Assembly: GCA_002299885.1 (NCBI GenBank)
Contig: DBOB01000029.1
Coordinates: 1 to 64,000 of the forward strand
Reading direction: 5' to 3'
Length of the DNA: 64,000 nucleotides
Source of the DNA: Sediminibacterium sp. UBA657
Lineage (GTDB): Bacteria > Bacteroidota > Bacteroidia > Chitinophagales > Chitinophagaceae
Both the position numbers and the translations under genes were made by a program. This document shows, in pieces, positions 60,110 to 64,000 of this stretch; position 1 is the first letter of the stretch, and each line of letters begins with the position of its first letter. The notes beneath the pieces are model-generated. The model made no database searches and was not told the DNA's origin. It saw only the letters and a program-made list of their open reading frames with translations.

Positions 60110-60242
60110 ATTGCGCCCTTTGGTCGCATCCTCTTCGCAGTTGTCTTACTCAAAGCCCTGCGCAGCAGTACCTGCTGCTTGGCTTTTTTGCTTTTCGCAT
60201 CCTTACAAGAGCGAGCTCTTGACGTCTGCTCAAAACAAAAAA
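60110..60242. other. GC-rich palindromic patch between rlmH and tRNA-Arg
   Basis: This 130-base stretch is clearly richer in G and C than its surroundings. TCGCATCC occurs twice (60124-60131 and 60195-60202). GCAGCAG-TAC-CTGCTGC (60162-60178) makes a perfect hairpin inside an AAAGCC/GGCTTT pair (60152-60186) followed by a T run, so it can act as a plus-strand terminator. CAAGAGC-GA-GCTCTTG (60206-60221) is a second palindrome. I see no convincing gene in it. It may be an eroded repeat element. Confidence 0.55.
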
Positions 60243-60263
60243 GCCCGCACTGTTCGTGCGGGC
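60232..60263 (-). terminator. Terminator downstream of tRNA-Arg
   Basis: GCCCGCAC (60243-60250) pairs with GTGCGGGC (60256-60263). On the minus strand TTTTTTGTTTTG follows. It lies 4 bases beyond the mature tRNA end. Confidence 0.88.
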
Positions 60264-60267
60264 TTTG

Positions 60268-60341
60268 TGACCCCGTCAGGATTCAAACCTGAAACCTTTT
60301 GATCCGTAGTCAAATACTCTATTCAGTTGAGCTACGGGGCC
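60268..60341 (-). tRNA. tRNA-Arg (anticodon ACG)
   Basis: On the minus strand GGCCCCG (60341-60335) pairs with CGGGGTC (60275-60269), with U8, A9 and a GCTC/GAGT D-stem. The anticodon arm is TTTGA-CTACGGA-TCAAA, which puts ACG at positions 34-36, and the T-arm is TCAGG/CCTGA. The discriminator base is A and CCA is not encoded. The A34 would be deaminated to inosine to read CGU, CGC and CGA. Confidence 0.95.
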
Positions 60342-60439
60342 ATTCCACTTACTAACCCAAATCAATAAGGGGTGCAAATATACCTCAAAATACCATTTTA
60401 CCAAAGGAAAAGGGCAAATAATACTGCTAAAGCCACCAA

Positions 60440-62338
60440 TTAATAATGCCAGCGAACAAAGGCTTCCATTGCTGCGTACTTAGTTAAACCAAGGTTTGCA
60501 TATAAATTAGCCGTGTTGGCGTTGCGAATCTCTGCTCTTTGCCAGAACTCTCTTGAATCCGATCCTTGGAAAGGAACACTGTCTTTTTGAGATTGGTGAA
60601 TGAATATGCCAAAGCGTTTTTTCATCACTTGGTCTGGGCTCATAGGAACAGCCATCTCAATTTCAGAAATATCCCATTCTTGCCAAGCGCCTTTATACAA
60701 CCAAACCCAACAATCTTTTACCCAACTATCCCCAGCAGCTTTCAATCGACGCATACTTTCAAATACCACATCTAAACAAACTTTATGCGTGCCATGTGGA
60801 TCGGCTAAATCACCTGCACAATACACTTGGTGAGGCTGAATTTTGCGCAATAGTTCCATTGTAATTTCAATATCCTTTTCGCTCAATGGTTTTTTATCAA
60901 TCATACCCGTTTCATAAAATGGGAGATCCATAAAATGATAATTGTTTTCTGAAATACCTACATACCTGCAAGTTGCTTTGGCCTCACATCTTCTTATTAA
61001 ACCTTTGATTGCTCTAATTTCTGCCGTATCTAAATGATTGGTTGCTTTGTTTGCCAAAAAAGCCCTAGCATTGGTAAGAATCTCTTGGCTCTTTTTATTA
61101 TCAATGCCAAATAGGTCTTCGAATCCAACTGCAAAATCTAAAAATCGAGTTACGAATTCATCAGTAACTGCAATATTGCCACTTGTTTGATAAGCCACAT
61201 GCACTTCGTGACCTTGATCTTGTAAACGCATGAATGTGCCACCCATACTAATGATGTCATCATCAGGATGTGGAGAGAAAATCAATACTTTTTTACTATG
61301 TGGTTCACTTCTTTCTGGGTGTGCAGGGATTACTGCATTTGGTTTTCCCCCAGGCCATCCTGTGATGGAATCACGTAACATATAAAAAACTTGCAAATTA
61401 ATATCGTACACCGATGCCTTTAATACCAATAAGTCCGACAAGCTATTTTCTTTATAATCATCAGAAGTTAAGCTTAAAACAGTTTTATTTAATTTCAGTG
61501 CTAAATCAATCACCGCTTTTTTAATCATTTGTGGTGTCCAATCATTCGCTCCAGTTAACCAAGGGGCTTTATGTCGGGTAAGTTCTGTTGCAGCTAATTC
61601 GTCAATGACAAAAGTACAGTCATCATGGTTTTGTAAAACACTAGCAGGGATTTGTTCTGTGATCGTTCCTTCCACAGCTTTGGCAACTATATCTGCTTTA
61701 TTGCTCCATGCAAGTAGTACAATTTTTTTTGCTTTCATGATACTACTAATACCAACTGTGATTGCTAACTGAGGTACTTTATTTAAATCATGCCATTCAT
61801 ATACATTGGCCATTCTAGTTAATTGATCTAAATGGATCACTCTGGTTTTAGAGTGAAAACTAGAACCAGGCTCGTTAAAACCAATATGTCCATTTTTACC
61901 AATCCCTAAAATTTGTAAATCTATACCGCCTAATTTTTCGATGGTTTGTTCGTAGGCAACACATTTTTCTTTTAATTCATCTTGGCCCCATTCAGAACTA
62001 GGTAAATGAATATTTTTTGGATCAATATCAACATGATTGAATAAATGACGATGCATAAAGCTCCAGTAACTTTGGTAAGCATCTCTTGGAATAGGGTAGT
62101 ACTCATCCAAATTCACTGTGATCACATTTTTGAAACTTAGTCCTTCTTCCTTATGTAATCGTACTAATTCTTTATATAATAAGATTGGGGTGGCTCCTGT
62201 CGCCATGCCTAAAACACATGGTAAACCTTTAGCCTGTTTATCTTTAATTAATTGTGCAATTTGAGCAGCAACAGCATTGGATCCAGATGCGACATCTTTG
62301 TAAATTTTGACTGGAATTTTCTCAAATGATTCAAGCAT
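60440..62338 (-). CDS. nagB: Glucosamine-6-phosphate deaminase fused to a PIG-L type deacetylase
   Basis: A 632-residue two-domain protein. Residues about 1-270 are NagB, which turns glucosamine 6-phosphate into fructose 6-phosphate and ammonia: MATGATPILLY, VNLDEYYPI (catalytic Asp) and GIGKNGHIGFNEPG with the His-Glu pair. Residues about 345-632 are a PIG-L/LmbE-like zinc deacetylase with SPHPDDD (H357, D359, D360) and a later DPHGTHKVC histidine. The fusion is known in Bacteroidota and suggests deacetylation and deamination of amino sugars in one protein; the second activity is inferred. Confidence 0.93.
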   Translation of the reverse strand: MLESFEKIPVKIYKDVASGSNAVAAQIAQLIKDKQAKGLPCVLGMATGATPILLYKELVRLHKEEGLSFKNVITVNLDEYYPIPRDAYQSYWSFMHRHLFNHVDIDPKNIHLPSSEWGQDELKEKCVAYEQTIEKLGGIDLQILGIGKNGHIGFNEPGSSFHSKTRVIHLDQLTRMANVYEWHDLNKVPQLAITVGISSIMKAKKIVLLAWSNKADIVAKAVEGTITEQIPASVLQNHDDCTFVIDELAATELTRHKAPWLTGANDWTPQMIKKAVIDLALKLNKTVLSLTSDDYKENSLSDLLVLKASVYDINLQVFYMLRDSITGWPGGKPNAVIPAHPERSEPHSKKVLIFSPHPDDDIISMGGTFMRLQDQGHEVHVAYQTSGNIAVTDEFVTRFLDFAVGFEDLFGIDNKKSQEILTNARAFLANKATNHLDTAEIRAIKGLIRRCEAKATCRYVGISENNYHFMDLPFYETGMIDKKPLSEKDIEITMELLRKIQPHQVYCAGDLADPHGTHKVCLDVVFESMRRLKAAGDSWVKDCWVWLYKGAWQEWDISEIEMAVPMSPDQVMKKRFGIFIHQSQKDSVPFQGSDSREFWQRAEIRNANTANLYANLGLTKYAAMEAFVRWHY

Positions 62339-62371
62339 ATGTATGAATTGTAAATTTGAATATTAAAGTTA

Positions 62372-62396
62372 TAAAAAAGGCCTCAATAAAGAGGCC
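62372..62396 (-). terminator. Terminator of pyk
   Basis: GGCCTC (62379-62384) pairs with GAGGCC (62391-62396). On the minus strand a run of six T follows. Confidence 0.88.
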
Positions 62397-62402
62397 CTTT
62401 GT

Positions 62403-63854
62403 TTAATCAACTTTGTTAATTTTAATCATATTAGTTGGTAAATGTAATTGGATAGGGGTACTGCCTGTATTCACTACCACGTCACCCGTATTTACATAAC
62501 CTTGTGCTTTTAATATATGGATTTGATCTTTAATGATCTCATCTAAGCTTTCTTCTTTATTATAATAGAAAGCTTTAACACCCCAGCTTAATGACAATTG
62601 GTTCACTAAACTTTTTTTCTTTGTGAAGATAAATAAAGGTGATTGTGGGCGGAAGCTACTTAACATAAATGCAGTATAACCACTTTGGGTCATACCCACA
62701 AGTGCATTTGCATTACTATCTTCTGATAATTTAGATGCATTGTAACAAACTGCATCACTCAAGAACGAAGGAGAGTGGGGCTGTGGTTTTAAATCTTCTG
62801 AACGATTGTATTTGTAGCCATTTTCTTCTACTTCAGAGATGATCTTGCGCATTGTTTCAATTACCAATACTGGGAATTGTCCAGTCGCAGTTTCACCACT
62901 TAACATCACCGCATCAGCACCTTCAATCACCGCATTGGCAACGTCTGTGATTTCAGAACGGTTTGGTTTCACTCTATCAATCATAGACTCCATCATTTGT
63001 GTCGCTACAATCACTGGTTTCGCTCTATGAATACATTTTCTAATCAATTCTTTTTGGATCAAAGGAATTTTCTCAACTGGTAATTCAACACCCAAATCTC
63101 CACGTGCAATCATAATCGCATCACTTGCAATAATGATATCACGGATATTCGTTAAGGCTTCAGGCATTTCTATTTTTGCAATAATCTTAGCATTACTCTT
63201 ATGCTCATTTAAAATCGCTCTTAGCATTTCAATATCCGCAACACGCTTTACAAAGCTTAATGCAACCCAGTCAAGCTCTTCTTTAATTATAAATGCAGAA
63301 TCTTCTAAATCTTTTTCCGTTAATGCCGGTAAAGAAATTTTTGTATCAGGTAAGTTGATTCCTTTTTTTGAAGAAATAATACCACCTAGTGTCACTTTTA
63401 CTTTCACGTCACCATTCGCTTCTACGCTGTGCACCATCACTTCGATCTTACCATCATCAATCATGATTGTATTGCCCACAACCACATCACCTGCAAGATT
63501 AGGGTAGGATACATATATTTTTTCTAATGTACCAACACATTTTGTATTGGTAAACGTTAGGATATCGCCTTCTTTTACTTCTAAACGATTGTTCTCAATT
63601 TCACCTACTCTTAATTTAGGGCCTTGTAAGTCACCTAAAATAGCGACTGAACAATTTAATTCTTTATTGATACCTCTAATATTGTCAATGATTTTCTTTT
63701 TGTCTTCATGGCTTCCATGAGAAAAATTTAATCTAAAAACATTCACACCTGCAATGACTAAATTTTTTAATTGGTCATAGGTTTCGCAAGCTGGACCAAC
63801 TGTTGCAACGATTTTAGTTTTATGGTGTTTCTGTTTGTAAGTAGATGCGCTCAT
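62403..63854 (-). CDS. pyk: Pyruvate kinase
   Basis: Makes pyruvate and ATP from phosphoenolpyruvate. The 483 residues contain KTKIVATVGPA, VNVFRLNFSHG, GDLQGPKLRVGE, the active-site signature IIAKIEMPEALTNI, and MIARGDLGVELP followed by TQMMESMI and GADAVMLSGETATG. The C-terminal regulatory domain (about 355-483) is present. It follows the probable pfkA gene by 36 bases on the same strand and ends at a terminator, forming a glycolytic operon. Confidence 0.97.
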   Translation of the reverse strand: MSASTYKQKHHKTKIVATVGPACETYDQLKNLVIAGVNVFRLNFSHGSHEDKKKIIDNIRGINKELNCSVAILGDLQGPKLRVGEIENNRLEVKEGDILTFTNTKCVGTLEKIYVSYPNLAGDVVVGNTIMIDDGKIEVMVHSVEANGDVKVKVTLGGIISSKKGINLPDTKISLPALTEKDLEDSAFIIKEELDWVALSFVKRVADIEMLRAILNEHKSNAKIIAKIEMPEALTNIRDIIIASDAIMIARGDLGVELPVEKIPLIQKELIRKCIHRAKPVIVATQMMESMIDRVKPNRSEITDVANAVIEGADAVMLSGETATGQFPVLVIETMRKIISEVEENGYKYNRSEDLKPQPHSPSFLSDAVCYNASKLSEDSNANALVGMTQSGYTAFMLSSFRPQSPLFIFTKKKSLVNQLSLSWGVKAFYYNKEESLDEIIKDQIHILKAQGYVNTGDVVVNTGSTPIQLHLPTNMIKINKVD

Positions 63855-63890
63855 TGTGTAATTGGGGTTATTTGTTTGCTTGTTTATATA

Positions 63891-64000
63891 TTAACTAGCT
63901 AAGATTTTTACAATCTTTAGCCACTCTTCTGAAATTTTTTGCTTTGCTTTTACTGCGTTGTCTAATGGGGTGTATTTCATTTTATTGTCTTCAATACCCA
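63891..64000 (-). CDS. pfkA: C-terminal end of probable 6-phosphofructokinase (partial)
   Basis: Only the last 35 codons are inside the window: GIEDNKMKYTPLDNAVKAK, then QKISEEWLKIVKILAS and a TAA stop (63891-63893). This fits the end of bacterial PfkA, where a strand like VGIxxNxixYTPFDxAI is followed by a final helix. Its position just upstream of pyk is the common pfkA-pyk pair. The catalytic part lies outside the window, so the identity is a likely guess only. Confidence 0.6.
   Translation of the reverse strand, partial: GIEDNKMKYTPLDNAVKAKQKISEEWLKIVKILAS

Noticed and set aside
60111..60302. A 63-codon plus-strand frame across the GC-rich patch and the tRNA-Arg gene
   Set aside because: It runs through a tRNA gene and two hairpins, and has no recognisable product.
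1..64000. CRISPR arrays, insertion sequences, prophage or defence systems
   Set aside because: No direct-repeat/spacer pattern, no transposase or integrase genes and no phage structural genes were found. Nearly all genes are core Bacteroidota functions.

Overview
The window looks like a chromosomal segment of a Bacteroidota bacterium, most likely a Chitinophagaceae-type member. The evidence is AT-rich DNA, a tmRNA whose tag reads GETNYAMAA, many TAnnTTTG (-7) promoter elements with weak or absent Shine-Dalgarno sequences, and families typical of that phylum (DUF2147, DUF3078, DUF4294, PafA-type phosphatase, NagB fused to a PIG-L domain, eukaryote-like NADP-IDH). The genus is inference. Apart from one short GC-rich palindromic patch beside a tRNA-Arg gene, I see no phage, IS element, CRISPR array or other obvious accessory island.

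Layout. 1-8 kb: tmRNA, an outer-membrane barrel protein, DUF2147 protein, KatG, a secreted 3-keto-disaccharide hydrolase-like protein, nitroreductase, serine hydrolase and a 50-residue membrane protein. 8-16 kb: lipoprotein, GH13 amylase-family enzyme, pyrF, glutaryl-CoA-type dehydrogenase, aroK, DUF423 protein, ftsK and a LolA-like protein. 16-29 kb: rpsO, pnp, prmA (with a candidate structured leader RNA), plsY, a DUF3052/YdeI-like protein, STAS protein plus dnaG, clpC, ubiX, an alpha-glucan phosphorylase homologue lacking the PLP lysine, and a lipoprotein. 29-38.6 kb: an MntH-Usp fusion, icd, a small Cys-rich exported peptide, a PafA-type phosphatase, an alpha-oxoamine synthase, a YihY protein and mltG.

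38.6-46 kb: a leftward cell-envelope operon miaB, sigma-54-type activator, lptE, TPR protein, secG, then a DUF3078 protein, purK, a lone ABC ATPase and a DinB-like protein. 46-52 kb: a leftward run of folC, TonB-like protein, TSUP transporter, EamA transporter, an uncharacterised radical SAM protein and a membrane protein. 52-64 kb: ccmE (CxxxY type), ccmF, DUF4294 protein, glnS, tilS, rhomboid protease, rlmH, tRNA-Arg, nagB-PIG-L, pyk and the end of a probable pfkA.

Functionally this is mostly core housekeeping: translation and RNA decay (tmRNA, rpsO, pnp, prmA, glnS, tilS, miaB, rlmH), envelope biogenesis (lptE, secG, mltG, LolA-like, plsY, AOS enzyme), cytochrome c maturation, and central carbon metabolism (icd, pyk, pfkA, nagB). 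The observations most worth following are the hairpin-rich leader upstream of prmA, whose promoter (TTG-N19-TAACTTTG) overlaps the pnp terminator; the Lys-to-Thr change at the PLP site of the phosphorylase homologue; the uncharacterised radical SAM protein; the two small proteins at 7746-7898 and 33194-33370; and the GC-rich palindromic block beside tRNA-Arg.
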